Part shown: piece by piece, positions 1 to 12,115 of the stretch | Position numbering within the stretch: the first letter of the stretch is position 1 | Layout: the number at the start of each line of letters is the position of its first letter | Assembly: GCA_036583965.1 (NCBI GenBank) | Contig: JAZBQD010000021.1 | Span: forward strand, 21,481,620 to 21,545,619 | Direction: 5' to 3' | Origin: Prunella strophiata | Taxonomy: Eukaryota; Chordata; Aves; Passeriformes; Prunellidae | Length of the DNA: 64,000 bases | Made by a program: the position numbers and the translations under genes | Notes under the pieces: model-generated | What the model saw: only the letters and a program-made list of their open reading frames with translations | Database searches by the model: none | What the model was told of the DNA's origin: nothing

Positions 1-1169
1 GTGCTTCCTGCTCTGCTTCATTTACTGATTCGCTGTCCAAAATTGCATATTCCTAAAACACTTTGGCCTAAGAACTGCAGGATGACATGTAGTATGCAAA
101 AGTATTAAAATTATTTCTAGAGAACTCTGTAAAGGTTAACTTTCTAAACACTGGGAAATAACAGGGAAGTTCCAAAGAGTGGGATAAATATGTCTGTAAA
201 GATCTTGAGAAATTAGTGCCAATCACTATAGTTGTATGCTCAGTGGGTCTTTTAAAAAGTATTAAGTTGCTAGATAGAAGTATTTTTCATAAGCATAATG
301 TGTCACTGTGTTACAGCTCTTCAAGGCATAGCACTGTGGCTACTGACTGAAAATAACTATGGGATTAATGTAGCATGTTAAATAGTTTAAAAACTGGCTC
401 ATTAATGGATTCTGAAAAAGAAAACTGAAATTACTGTATAAGAGACTTCCCTGTGTGTCTCATCTGCTGGGTTTTAATACTTGGCAGCAACAGCAGTGCT
501 GACACCCAGAGGATACAGAAATTAAGAATACTGAAATTAAACTCAAAACACTGACTCGGAAAAGAGACTGGGGGTTATGGGTACTTCTCTTTATGGGAGA
601 CCACTGCCAGGCTGGCCAGGGGACCATCTAGCAGAAGGGGGTAATACATCCAGGTTACAGAAACGGTTTGAGATACCTACTTGCTCTTTTTATCCTCGGG
701 ATGTAGTGACCACACTTCAGAATGCAGTTACATATTAATAAAGAGGGAAATAGTTCAGATAATACACAGAAATAGTTTAATGTCTGGGTAACCTGTCTTG
801 CACTGAGAAAGTCAAAAGTCACTGTCTCACATAAGACTAGTCAGTGAGATTCTCTGATCAGTGTACGGCAGATAGTCTAGCTGCATATTTCAGAATAGTC
901 TGCTACAATTCTTCAGAGTGCAACAAAAAGTCTTGTGGGATAAAAGTGTGTTATTGCCAGCATGGGTGATGGCGGTTATTGTACCTGGTCATCAGGTATA
1001 GTGAATGTCTGTGCTGTAGTACCTGCACCTAGATCCCTTTCTCCAGTGCTACAGCTGTGTAACTGGCATTTCTCAAGGCTCCAAACCAGCATATGAGCAG
1101 GGGAAAGTTTGCTTTCTAAATTATCTAATAGCACATCCAATGCTACTGCCTTGTTTCTCTTGTCTGCAG
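1..1169 (+). other. PHLPP2: Last intron of PHLPP2 (3' part)
   Basis: The stretch has no convincing exon. It is AT-rich, has frequent stops in all frames, and ends in a pyrimidine-rich tract with the acceptor AG at 1168-1169 directly before the PHLPP2 terminal exon. No repeat was recognised in it. Confidence 0.6.
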
Positions 1170-2309
1170 GACAATAAAGTCAATGGTGTGACTTGCTGTA
1201 CTCGGATGCTGGGCTGCACATACCTGCATCCTTGGATCCTGCCCAAACCACATGTCAATTCCATTCCACTGACTGTACAAGATGAGTTGCTACTTCTAGG
1301 GAACAAAACTCTCTGGGAACACCTTTCTTATACAGAGGCTATCTCAGCTGTGCGGCACCTACACGACCCACTAGCTGCTGCAAAGAAACTCTGCACTTTA
1401 GCTCAAAGCTATGGTTGCCAAGACAATGTTGGTGCAATGGTGGTATGTCTGAACATCAGTGAGGACAACTGCACGTGTGAGATGCACGGCCTCACTCTGA
1501 CAGGCCCTGGGGGATTTAGTTCTACCACCACCAAACCAGCAACACCTTCATGTAGCAGTGGAATTGCTTCAGAGTTCAGCAGTGAATTGTCTGCTTCTGA
1601 GGTTAGCAGTGAGGTTGGCTCTACTGCATCAGATGAACACAGTGCTGTTGGTCTCGATGGCAGCTTGCTACCGCGACAAGAACGACGTTGCAGCCTACAT
1701 CCTGTGCCCCCCTCAAGCATCTTTCAGCGCCAACCTTCCAGTGCCACCTTCTCTAGCAACCAGTCTGACAATGGTCTAGATAGTGATGATGAGCAGCCTG
1801 TGGAAGGCGTGATGACAAATGGCAGCAAAGTGGAGGTAGAGGTGGACATCCATTGCTGTAAAGGAAAGGGTCTGGAATTAGAACATCGTGCTGCAGAGTA
1901 CAGCTCTTCTGCTCCAGGGCCGGAGGATGACTCTGGGCTTGTACTCATCATTCGGAGGCAGAACAGTGTAAACAGCAACACTGTGCAGAGAGGGGTTAAG
2001 GAGAAGTGTGAACTCCAGAAATCTCTTTCCACATGTTGTCTTTATGGAAAGAAGCTTTCCAATGGCTCCATAGTGCCCTTGGAGGAGAGCCTCAACCTCA
2101 TCGAAGTAGCGACAGAGGCACCCAAGAAGAAGACAGGCTATTTTGCTGCTCCATCCCAGATGGAGCCAGAAGATCAATTTGTGGTGCCACCTGATCTGGA
2201 AGAGGAAGTGAAGGAACAAATGAAACAGCACCAGGAGGATGGAGCAGATCCGGAGCTCAAAGAAGAACATGCAGCATCCCTGCCAGAGGAGTTTGACACA
2301 GCTTTGTAA
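1170..2309 (+). CDS. PHLPP2: PHLPP2 terminal coding exon (partial gene)
   Basis: This is the last coding exon of the PH-domain leucine-rich-repeat phosphatase PHLPP2, which dephosphorylates the hydrophobic motif of AKT and conventional PKCs. The exon begins after the acceptor at 1168-1169 and runs 380 codons to TAA at 2307-2309. The first ~110 residues are the end of the PP2C-type phosphatase domain, with recognisable blocks [17 protein letters not shown] and [18 protein letters not shown]; the alanine/lysine block and the GC-D pair are typical of PHLPP enzymes. The rest is a long, Ser/Glu-rich, probably disordered tail. It ends in DTAL, a class I PDZ-binding motif known at the C-terminus of this family (PHLPP1 ends DTPL), which also favours PHLPP2. 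The PH, LRR and most PP2C exons lie to the left of the window. Confidence 0.9.
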   Translation, partial: DNKVNGVTCCTRMLGCTYLHPWILPKPHVNSIPLTVQDELLLLGNKTLWEHLSYTEAISAVRHLHDPLAAAKKLCTLAQSYGCQDNVGAMVVCLNISEDNCTCEMHGLTLTGPGGFSSTTTKPATPSCSSGIASEFSSELSASEVSSEVGSTASDEHSAVGLDGSLLPRQERRCSLHPVPPSSIFQRQPSSATFSSNQSDNGLDSDDEQPVEGVMTNGSKVEVEVDIHCCKGKGLELEHRAAEYSSSAPGPEDDSGLVLIIRRQNSVNSNTVQRGVKEKCELQKSLSTCCLYGKKLSNGSIVPLEESLNLIEVATEAPKKKTGYFAAPSQMEPEDQFVVPPDLEEEVKEQMKQHQEDGADPELKEEHAASLPEEFDTAL

Positions 2310-4764
2310 CCCTACAATTACCATTCCCACATTATCTGTCCCAGGAAGCTCTGTTTCATAAGGGCTGTCATGCCCTCTGAGGGAGCTGGGATCTGCAAGG
2401 AGTACAGACACCCGCTGCTTCCTTAATGGAGTTGAGGAAGAATCAGGAAGGCCAACGTCTGGGCTGTCCACTTAACCACTGTAGCATCTCAGTTGTTCTA
2501 TGAGCACACAGATCAGCAGCTGAGCTCTGTGTTAGGGACTGTCTGGTAAGTCCTTGAACGCTGAGGTTCTGCCAGCTCTGCTGGAAAGGGGCTGGTGTAT
2601 GTGTGTGTGGGGTGAGGAGACTGCTGAGAGAGAAATGCTCAGTGTTTAGTCCTGTGAATATTTCTCATGCAAAGTCCCACCCTCCCCCCCCAGCACCTGA
2701 CTTTGTTATTCCTTGAAAGAATACAGCCACTTCAATGAAGCTGACCTGAGAATGGTTTCCGACATTAATTGCAAGCACTTTCATTTATTGCACTTAAGCT
2801 GTTCTTTTCCCCTTCAGCCCAGCACTTTATTATTTAGGGTTAGGGGAGAAAGCAGGTATGCTGTGGACTTTTCCCAGTGGATGTTCTTAGGACAGTGGAG
2901 GACTCACTGTACCTTCACTGGAGGGTACCAATGTTCTGATGAGCACTGGTGTAGGGGATAGTGAAGGTTATGGTGGGATCATTCTGTGCAGGATGAGAAA
3001 ATACATAGCTGAGTGATAAGCAGATGCCAACCAATGCATTTTATATGGAGCATAGGAAAGATCAGCTCAGGACTGGTTGATTAAGGCAATGTGTAGATCT
3101 AGTGGTTCTAGCTGCGGAGCACAGACCCACCTCAGCAGCAACCTGGCCACCTTCATCATGGATGCTTCACAGTAGAGGCTTCCTCTACAGAAGACATGGG
3201 ATAAAGCCAGGAGCTTGTGCTTATCTCAGTGGTCAGTCAGAAGAGCCAAGCTGTAAACAGTGGTGTGCTACTCTAAATCTGTCAGAAGCATCCAGTGCTC
3301 TTTTCCATCAATATAAAACTCTGCATTGTCAGCTACAGCGTCTTTGCTTGCGTCTGGAAGCAGGAGTCATATTCCAAATACACAGCAACCAGCATTTCAT
3401 GGTATTTGGCCACAAACAAGTGGCCAAAAGTGTACTTGCTCCTGCTTAGCCTTCAGCACAAAAGCAAAAATTAAACTTTTCATCTTATTAACATTTTATC
3501 AGCACTGAAAAAGATGATTAAAACAGTCCCACTAATGATGAACTGGCTAGTCTGCACTCAGATGCCTTGTGTTTCCTTTAGGATTTTTGGTGCAGGGTGT
3601 AAGTTGGCTGCCCATATTGTCATCTTGTATAAGGGTTGTGGAGATCACTGCCTCTGTAGCATGCAGATCTGTCTTCCTTTGTGACAGAGCTGGATAGCAG
3701 CTGTCATGTCAGTGGTGCACTAATCCTGACTGTGATGTGGGCTAGTGCCTTTTCTTCATTAATTATATTTATGAAGAAAATGTAAATGTTTCTTCTGAAG
3801 AGATCTGAGGGGCTTGAGTTGTCTTTTTTGGATCAAATTTGGGCCTTACGCAGAAGGAAATACTGTGCAGACTATTTGTGGAATTCTGTCAATATAGATC
3901 TTTTGACAAAATCTAATGGAGTTTTACTGAGATTTCAGAGCACCTTGAATTTCTTCTCACTAGGAAAAAAAGGTATTTCTATCATGTATGAGGAGCAACA
4001 TTTTAGGATATACTTTGTGCTAGTTGCAGTATAATTATGAAACAACCCAACTTTTTGCAAAGTTTAAACTCTCACAGTTTTTGGTTGTTTAAAGACCTGT
4101 TTCATTTGGAACTGGAGGTTGAGGCTAATTCTTAAAATCACAGAAACAACAGCATTTGAATCCTTTAGGCAGAGGAAAAACAGCAGAAAAGATTCAAATG
4201 CTAAACCCCAAAACTCTTTCATGTTATCATCACATAAGTATGCAGGAAAGGTTCATCCCAATGTATTCAACTGCAACTTTTGATGCTGTCACTGGTGATA
4301 ATTTTACCAAATATCTGTGCCTAGTCTCACAGTTTCTGATATCTGAAAGGGCTGTAGAACAGCCTCCATTCAGTATGGGACTGATGCAGAAACCCTTCTT
4401 TCTGAGTAAGACTGACAAGCCCTGCACTCTGAGTGGCACATATGAATGCAAATCAGGTCTCTATTTCTTGCACTGATATGGAAAGTCCAGTGTGTCCTTG
4501 CCAGTCTGAATCAGTAGTATTGTGTGCAGAATTGCCACAAGGAGTTAGTAATGAATGGCTCTACCTAGCTCAGTGTTGAAGGACTAAGGAAAACACAGCT
4601 CTGCAATGGAGCATGCAGATTTCTGAACTGCACCTCCTATAGGCAGTGGCAGAATGGAACAGAAGGAATTCCTACTTAGACTTTTTCTCCAGTGCTGTTT
4701 CTGGTTTTGAAGCAGAAAGGGAGTTTAAATACAGCCAGCTCCTATTTTCTATGGGTGTGAACTG

Positions 4765-5277
4765 TCATGGAAGACATGGCTTGTTATCTTTCTTACAGTC
4801 CAAGCAGAATCCACAGATTTCTGTGAAGCTGGTATTATGGACTCTGGGCAGCACAGGCTGAGTTGACTTTATCTGTTCCAAAAAGTCTTTCTCTATTTGA
4901 CTAAGACAAGCGCTGGTGTCCTCAAGCAGCTTCTGTGTATTTTCCATGGGCTTCTTCCAAGGATTAAGCTTTTCCTTTTCCATTTCAGCCACAGCATTGT
5001 GATGCTTTTTCTCCAGTCATCCAAAATCTTTTTCATGCATAAAAAATAGTGCCTGTTCATCACAAAAAGTGCTGCTTTTTCCTAGGCCAGTTTTAGGTGT
5101 CAGCAAAGACGCTGGCCTAATTTTTTCATACAAATGTCTTGGATTTTCTAACACAAGATTCCAACTGCTGAGACATGCTTCAAGGTCACTGTCATCCAAA
5201 GAAATGGGTTTTTTTCTGAAACTGGTCAGACAGTGATGTGGCTGGGTTATCTTCATCTGTCTGGTGGGGACAACTCA
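4765..5277 (-). other. Unrecognised minus-strand open frame with one internal TGA
   Basis: On the minus strand one frame stays open from about 5277 to 4765 apart from a single TGA at 5019-5017. The first part opens with ATG at 5256, just after AG dinucleotides that could serve as an acceptor. The second part is rich in Lys, Glu and Leu and could form a short coiled coil, ending with Cys-rich residues. I do not recognise a family. Two-part open frames of this length are expected by chance many times in 64 kb, so this may be noise, a decayed gene or an unannotated exon antisense to the PHLPP2 3' UTR. Confidence 0.15.
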
Positions 5278-6592
5278 CAGAACAGAGTGCTTCTCTCCAC
5301 TACCTTTTGTTTTCCTTCCTCCCTGTGTGTCTCCCCTACTTTATTTATTAACACTACCTTAGATTTCAAGCTCCCAAGGAGCACTGCTGTAGGTAGAACA
5401 GGTATGAAAGGGCAAATCTACTGAAGGACTCATAGCAGGGTATAGAAAGTGGCTTCCCAGTTATCTTTCTGTTCTCCAGTCCCTTTCCTGATTTTTCTTC
5501 TTGGAGTTTTCAGAGGTACTATGTGATCATCACATAACCACATCACTGAGAATGTCCCACTCATCTGCAGACTTGCTGTTAGAGAGGGGTTCTCACCTTG
5601 AGGTCCTCAGGCTGTTTTGTCCCTGCTGAGCAATGAAAGCCTTCCCACACTGCATGCAGCCACAGCCAAGTGAGGCTGAGGAGGTCACTGGTCCATCTCT
5701 TCAGTAATTCTGGCTCTGTTGATAAGCATGCTTGCTGAGACAGGTTCTCTGAAGGCACTGCTCTGTCCTGTCCTATCCTCTCCAGAAAGGCTTCTGTGAA
5801 AGGAACCCATAAAGGATATTTTGAGTGGTGGGTAGTGGGGGCCCAGGTGTTAAAGGTAGGAGAGAGCCTCCAAGTTGCCCCCAGAAGAAGGAACAGGCCC
5901 AATGGAGGCAGCATCACAGACTGTTCATACCAGACTGGAATCTTCAGTTAGACAGGAGGATAACATCCTGCTCCAAGAAGGAGGAAGTATTTCTATCTCT
6001 CGGGGACAAGCTGCTGTGAAGTCTGAAATCTTTCCTGTAGTATACAGGACCTTCAGCCACACCTAAGGCTTTGGACCTGTGGGGTTTCTGCACTCCTTCC
6101 AGATAGATGTTGGTGGCTTTTGTGTCACTTGCCAAAGGCCTTTCTTCAGGCAGATCACCTCTTTGGTCTTGTGCAATCACTGTCTGCTGTTCTGTTGCTC
6201 TCTAAAGACTCAACTGTATTTTTCCTCTTTTTTCACATTTTAAAATGTTACCTTTTTTAAATGATTCATATGACCTGGCGCATGTTAAATATTGCAGTGT
6301 TTACCAACTGTTTACTAAATAATCCTTTTTCATGCCTTTTTTTTGTTTTTAAAAAGGAGAGTATTTTCTGTATCTCACTCTAGCATGCACCTATAACAAT
6401 CCCTGTTTTTATTGTGTATGGGAATAGGTTGTCCAGTGAATGTGCCCTCAGCACTGTGGCCTATGTATTGTTTTGGAAAGGCAAATAACGTTAGATTGTT
6501 GGAAAACCCTCGTCCATTGATTCTTTATTCAGATGTATAGAGAGGTTCAGGAAGGAAGAGTATTTTTGCATCGAATTTTCAGCTGACTTAGC

Positions 6593-6598
6593 AATAAA
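6593..6598 (+). terminator. PHLPP2: Candidate polyadenylation signal AATAAA (PHLPP2)
   Basis: This is the first AATAAA seen on the + strand after the PHLPP2 stop codon. It is followed by T-rich sequence and a later GT-containing stretch. Assignment to PHLPP2 is by position only. Confidence 0.45.
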
Positions 6599-6620
6599 AA
6601 TTTTTACTTTCATCTAACAG

Positions 6621-7354
6621 CTTATTCTGATTCTGTTACTGTGCTGGAAAAAAATCTCTGCAATATCCCAGTCAAAGGTAGCTGTGTCTAGCAGCAGCTG
6701 TGCTGCAGGTTATTCACTGAGCTCTATGTTCTACTTCACTCATCAGCCTTCCATACAAAAACTTCTTTCAGAACACTGTGAGGGTAGACTTAGGCTTACC
6801 AATTATTAAGGCAGCTTTCTGTTTCCTGCTAGAGGAATGCTGCCCTGTGAACTTGCTCTCAATAGCACTTTGCAGCTCTAGAAGTAGCTGCAACAAGAGG
6901 AAATACAGAAATGTTAACAGAAACAGAACAACAATGGACTGTCCACATAAATCCCTGTGCTGAGACACTTGATGTTAAAAGGCAAAAAAATAAACCAAAT
7001 GAAAAATGAACAAAATCAAGTGAACCCCAAAGCACCTAGTGTGTTCCTATTTGGCATCTGTTTTACTTTAGTGTCTCTAGTTCTAATAGTGTTCCATGGT
7101 TTTGGCAATTGTGAGGATTTAGTCACTGGTGCTAGTGAAAGAAGAGCTATGTCCGAGGCAAAGCATGTTTCTGGTATATTTCGTTTTTTTAATACGGGCA
7201 GAACTCATCTGTGAGCTTGAGCTTCCTTCCTCATATGAACAATGCACACAGTGGACACTGCTCTGAAGTGGCTTTTCATTTTGAGACATGAGTTGGTGAT
7301 TCTAGTGCTACTTTTCCCAGTGAAATTTCCTATAATTTTTTTCTAAAAAAGAAA

Positions 7355-7389
<35 letters not shown>

Positions 7390-8168
7390 CCAACAAAAAA
7401 AACCCCACCAAAAAACTAAGAGCAGCATCTCATTTCTCCAACTTGTACATTGAAAATGTATTTTGAAAACAATATACTTCTATATTCAATCACCCATTTG
7501 ATCTCATAAAGCTTTTGTCTGATTAGCCCAATCCAGGGCATCTTTTTAAGCAAAATGCTTGTATACAAAAGTTATATAAAAAGACCATTTCATAAATAAA
7601 TGCACCCTCTCCAGGAGTTTGAAAAGGCATTGTATCACAAGTTAGACTGAGTTTGAGAGGTTTTTTCAGGATTTTTTCATGGCCTTATAAATGTCATGTT
7701 CACACTGGTCTGTTAATTCCAAGAGACCTACAAGGAAGCAATATTTAGCTGTCACAACCATGGGCCTCAGTCACTTGTTTTTAAGCACACTTTTCTCAGA
7801 GAAGTCACATGCCTTTTGTAAAGATAGTTTCAGCTACAAAAAGCTGTTCATTGACAGAAGCATGTAGTGGCAGTACTTGTAGCAAGGCCTCACTGGAGAA
7901 GGGGACACCTGAGAGTGGGATGGAAGGGCTGCCTGTGAAGCAGAGACAATCCATTGCATCAGTTTTGAGCCACTAATAACTCAATAATGCAAATTTAGGT
8001 TAGGAATAGCCTGACTCTACCATATTTAGAGCTATGCCAGCTTGGTGAGTGTTCTGTAACATTAAGGCTGTACTGTCCAGAAGAAAGGAAAGCATACTGC
8101 TTCATCTCACTAAGGAGACTGGCAAAAATCAAGACCATTACTGGAGTGGAGGAATCATTTGAAACTTC
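6621..8168. other. PHLPP2-MARVELD3 convergent intergenic region
   Basis: Convergent gap between the inferred end of PHLPP2 (+) and the MARVELD3 stop (-). It should include the MARVELD3 3' UTR, but no AATAAA on the minus strand was clearly placed. An A/C-rich tract lies at about 7346-7417. No other gene was recognised. Confidence 0.5.
7346..7417. repeat. A/C-rich low-complexity tract
   Basis: Runs of A interrupted by single or clustered C (AAAACAAAACAAACAAACAAA type), almost without T or G. Similar tracts occur at 16101-16257 and 56159-56345, and reverse-complemented at 39650-39752. Confidence 0.8.
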
Positions 8169-9159
8169 TTATAATTGCAGTGGCTTCTTTTTCTGTTCAT
8201 GAACTGTCCTGTAATCTCTGACAGCTAGGCCTGCACTGAGCAGGTATGCCATGGCAGCCATGCAGCTTAACAGGCCAGCAGCAATCTCTGCCCCATGCAG
8301 GCTGCACCAGAAGCCCTGATAGCCTTTGCTTTGATATAGCTGCTCTCTCTCTTTGCACACTGATGAATTATAAATGCTAAGCAGAGAATGGAGAAAATAG
8401 TACAGAGCAGGCACTGTGCCAACTGCAATCACTGTGTACAAGGTACATTCAATTAGCAGCCATGCTGGGAAGTGCCACGGGACCTGCAGAACACTAACCA
8501 AAATTAGAACACAAGGGAAGACCAGGAGACACCCTCCTACGACCATCGCTGCCCTTGCAATGGGCAGCTTCAGTAGGTAGAAGCGGTGGTCAAGCTGCTG
8601 CGCTCGCTCGCCATCCGCTCCGCTGAAGCCGCTGTAGGCCCCGCCGTACTGGTAGTAGTAGATGCCCCCCAGGGCAGGGAGGCCGGTGTATCCTCCCGCC
8701 GAGCCACAGGACACGGAGCTGCAGACCAGTATCAGGGCGGCGAGCAGGACCTCCACCATCTGGCAGCAGGCTGGAGGGGAGGCCGAGGTGAGTCTGCGGG
8801 CACAGAGGAGCGCCCGGGAGGGCGCCGGGGCCCGACGCTGCGCTCCGCAGGACGGAGGGAGCGGCTCACCCCGGCCCGTGCGCAGGTACAGGCAGCGGCG
8901 GCGCTCCAGCGACCCCGGCGCGGTGCGGCTTCCCCGCGGCCCCTCCGCCTCTGGTGCGGGTACGGCGCTAAGGAGAGATGATGGCAGGGATGGCAGCGAC
9001 CCGTCCAGGCCCCTCGCCGCCGCCAGTCCGGTGCGCTCAGCCCCGGCGCCGACCCGGCCCCTCGCGGCCGCCCGCCCCCCTCACCGCCCGCTGCCCTCAC
9101 CGCCTGCCCGCCCCGGCGCGTCCCCCCGGCGCGGCACGGGGGCAGTCCCGCTCCGCCAT
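8169..9159 (-). CDS. MARVELD3: MARVEL domain-containing protein 3 (tight junction tetraspan)
   Basis: MARVELD3 is a four-pass membrane protein of epithelial tight junctions, related to occludin and tricellulin. Proposed coding exons on the minus strand are 9159-9101, 8967-8870 and 8770-8169, together 759 nt or 252 aa. All junctions are GT-AG and phases close. The last exon encodes the whole MARVEL domain. TM1 starts around residue 58. The first extracellular loop carries GGYTG, LGGIYYYQYGGAYSGF and GADGE-AQQLD, which match the mammalian protein as I recall it, followed by three more hydrophobic segments and KEREQLYQSKGYQGF. Exon 2 ends in LYLRTGR, spliced to ACCQM, as in mammals. The exon 1 start (MAERDCPR) is chosen because its phase fits exon 2; it is the least certain part. 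The cytosolic N-tail is only about 55 residues, against about 200 in human. Confidence 0.8.
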
Positions 9160-9420
9160 GGCCCGGCGCGGCCCCGCTCCGCCGCAACTGGGGACGGGGG
9201 GCCGGGCCGGGCCGCCCTGGGGTACTGCCGGCGCGGTGAACTCCGTCTCGTCCGCTCGCCTCCGCCACGCCGGCGCTTCTCTAAAGTGGTGGAAGCCCCG
9301 ACCGGGCAAGGCCCTGCCCCGTCTGAAGGTGCTCAGCTCCCCGGCGCAGGTGCGCAGTCTTCCGGCACTTGCGCACGGTTCACCAGCTGTTGGCCGTGTG
9401 CCCGCTCCTTTTCGCTTCTA
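8560..9420. promoter_or_regulatory. MARVELD3: CpG island and promoter of MARVELD3
   Basis: GC content and CpG density rise sharply here relative to the flanks. The upstream edge for the minus-strand gene, at 9340-9380, holds two TGCGCA half-sites (9351-9356, 9370-9375) on either side of an ETS-type CTTCCGG (9359-9365), a common arrangement in TATA-less promoters. Transcription start is not determined. Confidence 0.65.
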
Positions 9421-10370
9421 CGGACACTGTCCCCGCAGCCCCTTGTGGCGATAACGTCTCGAGGTTTCTCACCTGCCACAGAACATGCTTGTTAGAACCC
9501 ACTGGAAACTGACTAAATTTAGCTAATTAAATTTTCACAATTGTACAAGTTCTACCTTTTCCTGTGCTGTGAACTTTGGTGAGTGTTCTTAATTCAGCTT
9601 TTCTGCCACCTCGTGCCTCTGTAAACTTCATCCGTGCCTCTCTGTTCCCTTATGCAACTCCACTCCCAGCCTCTCTGGGCCTGCCCTCACTCCCCTAAAC
9701 CCATCCTGTGATGCAGTCACTGCACCTCTATGCAGCACTCGAGACACAAGTGCACCGGCAGTTTACATCAGCAAAACAACTGTCTCTGTCTTGTCCTGGC
9801 AATGCACAGCATTTTGTTGCTTCTCCAGCTGCCTCAGCACAGAGCCTGTGTCTCCAGATACAGTCACTAACACCGTGGGATCTGTCCTGCAGTGCAGCTG
9901 TGAGGTTCCAGTTCAGCCCTTGGCAGACCATGTTCAGGTAATTTTCTTTAGATACGTTACCTTATATTTAGCCATACAGAACCAAATAGACCCCTTTTAT
10001 GTCTTTTTGCGGGAGGCCACTTCAGACTATGTTATGGGACCTTTTTACTGACAATAATGTCCTGCTGCCAGTCTGTCCTCCCATCCTGGTAGACTCTTTA
10101 GCAGAGCAGCCATCATCTGCCAGCAGAGGAGGTGATGAATTACTCCTGTGGTTGTTGGTAGTGGCTGAAGTGAAGGCAAGTGTCCAGGATCTCACCCATG
10201 TACAAGTGTCAGCATTTCTTAGGGCTGGTAGGGGCAGAGCTGATTCAGGAAAGGGAGAAAAGTAAACAGCAGGACAATTTGGAAATACAGAAAACTCCAC
10301 ATTCAGAGCAAATGCTTTTATTCAAGAGTTTGACCAAACATTGCCTGTAAAAGCTCTTTGCTTTTACAAG

Positions 10371-10394
10371 AAAAAAAAAAAAAAAAAAAAAAAA
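10371..10394 (+). repeat. Poly(A) run, A24
   Basis: Uninterrupted run of 24 A. No retroposon body was recognised immediately upstream. Confidence 0.9.
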
Positions 10395-11518
10395 GCCAAG
10401 AAATACTTTCATTGCGTTTAGAAAAATACATTTTTGGGAAAACAGTTGCACTGTAAGGTCTCAGACACAGTACCTGAATATATGCCCTGAGAGGCACACA
10501 TTCCAAATTTGTCTCTAAGATGCAGAAATACATTTCCTCCATCTGCAAGACTGGTGGCAATAGTAAGACTATTTCACCCTTCTGTCTCTACAGGAGCAAC
10601 AGCAATAACCCTATAGACTTATATAGTGAAAAGCCTAAAAACTGCAACTCAACACTGTAGGAAAACACTCTCCTCAACACTTCACCTGATTCCACAAAGG
10701 ACTGGAGATCTGAAAATGCATCTTAAAATTTACTTAGGTTGAGGTAAGAGAGAAGGAAAACAAAAGAGCCATTGTTTCAACGCCCAGTTCAGATAGAGGG
10801 GACAGAAATTTTGTGCAAAGTTAGAAAATGGAGAATCCATAAGGAGCTTAGGACAAAGAGTCTGGAGATAGTGCAGGTGCTCAGCAGTGAGGCTGTTGCA
10901 CACACCTTTTCATCAGCATATGTTGCATCACTCATGTTGACGTGCCAAAAAGCAGGCCTCCTTGCTGGATGGGTTTAAAAGTTTTAGCAACCCTTTGTGA
11001 ACTTTTAGGGTCATGCACAGTGCCATTTTTCTTAGTAGAGCTTTTAACTGACATGAAAGGGACATGAAGAACTAAGTTGAATAATCATGAGTCACAAGAA
11101 GGGATTAATAAGTGTTTCTTATGCAGAGTGCTGCTGCTGGTCGTCCAACAAACTGAGATAAAGCTTTCTTTGGATTTATGTGCGATTTACTTGTTCAAAG
11201 ACAGAGACAGGAAGTATTGCTCTGTTGGAGATGTGTTTAGTGTTTTACTAGAGTGTTTGCCGCTAAAAAGTGAGGTATGAGCTTCATGATACTGTAGAAG
11301 TGAGTCAGTCTTATTTCATTTCTGTTGCTATAATGAGAAATCTTAAAAACATGCTTTGTGTCACTTCACTCCTGCTCAAAGTACTGTAGCTGAATTTGGT
11401 CAGCATCATCTTCTGGGTTCCTGTTCTCACTGCAATAAATACCAGTCAGCAGAACAGAGCAAAAGGAAGTTGAGGATACCAATATTAATCTTCACCACTG
11501 TTTTGGCTTCTCTTTGTA

Positions 11519-11546
11519 ATTATTTATTATTATTATTATTATTTTT
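11519..11546 (+). repeat. TTA microsatellite
   Basis: About eight tandem TTA/ATT units followed by a T run. Confidence 0.85.
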
Positions 11547-11795
11547 GGCTTCTTTGTTTCTGACTACTTCTGATATCATTGCTGTGCTAAGGGAGGGAAG
11601 GATCTGGTTTGGTTTGCCGTGGACCAAGAGCTCTGACCTGGTTCAGTGCCCTCCCTGGGAACTTGGAGGGTAAAGTGGTAGGAGCAAGTCATGAACTGCC
11701 TCGTATGTCTCCAGTTTGAGGCAGCTGGGAGCTGCTGAACACCACAACCAGATTTATTGACTGTCCCACATAAATAAATAATCACAGGGACAATG

Positions 11796-12115
11796 AGTGC
11801 AGCATGGTGACGATAGAACAGTACTGTAGAAAAGAACTGGAGGTTACTGTGAATGACAAACTGAACTCAAGTCCACAATGTCATCCTGTTGCGAAAAAAC
11901 TAACATTTCTAGGGTGTATGAACAGGAATGTCACATGTAGGACGTGTGAAGAAATTCTTCTGCCCCCACTTCAGCACTGGCTTGGCCTCAGTCTTGCACA
12001 CTGTTTCCAGAGGCGAGTGGATCAGCTGGAGGGGATTCAGAAGAAAGCAAAAGAAATATCTAGAAATACAACCTATAAGAAAAAGATTGATCACAGACAT
12101 CTCATTTGAAATAAC
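11796..12115 (+). mobile_element. Old CR1 LINE fragment (end of ORF2)
   Basis: The conceptual translation keeps the layout of the CR1 reverse-transcriptase C-terminal region: KELEVTVNDKLNSSPQCH, then a shifted block with LGCMNRNV, CEEILLPPLQ and an equivalent of the ERVQRRA motif (EGIQKKAKEI). Several substitutions and at least one frameshift show it is old and inactive. Orientation is plus. Family was assigned from remembered CR1 sequence, not from a search. Confidence 0.75.

Larger units (their letters stand above)
2310..6620 (+). other. PHLPP2: Probable long 3' UTR of PHLPP2
   Basis: Downstream of the PHLPP2 stop no AATAAA was seen on the + strand until 6593-6598, so a 3' UTR of about 4.3 kb is inferred; mammalian PHLPP2 also has a long one. 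The stretch has no recognised repeat and no plus-strand reading frame that looks like a gene. A few minus-strand open frames at 4765-6201 are listed separately. A shorter UTR using a variant signal cannot be excluded. Confidence 0.45.

Noticed and set aside
1878..2471. 197-codon minus-strand open frame under PHLPP2
   Set aside because: Antisense shadow of a well-supported PHLPP2 exon; hydrophobic composition comes from the complement of acidic codons.
5017..5019. In-frame TGA as a possible selenocysteine codon
   Set aside because: No known selenoprotein family is recognisable and no selenocysteine insertion element was identified.
9097..9309. Continuous minus-strand frame through MARVELD3 exon 1 to a TGA at 9097
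   Set aside because: The TGA is part of a GTGAGG donor. Splicing at 9101 to 8967 keeps frame, whereas joining exon 1 straight to 8770 does not.
8662..9495. 277-codon plus-strand open frame, plus a 178-codon minus-strand frame in another phase
   Set aside because: Both are shadows in the MARVELD3 CpG island. The real MARVELD3 exon 2 uses a different minus-strand frame.
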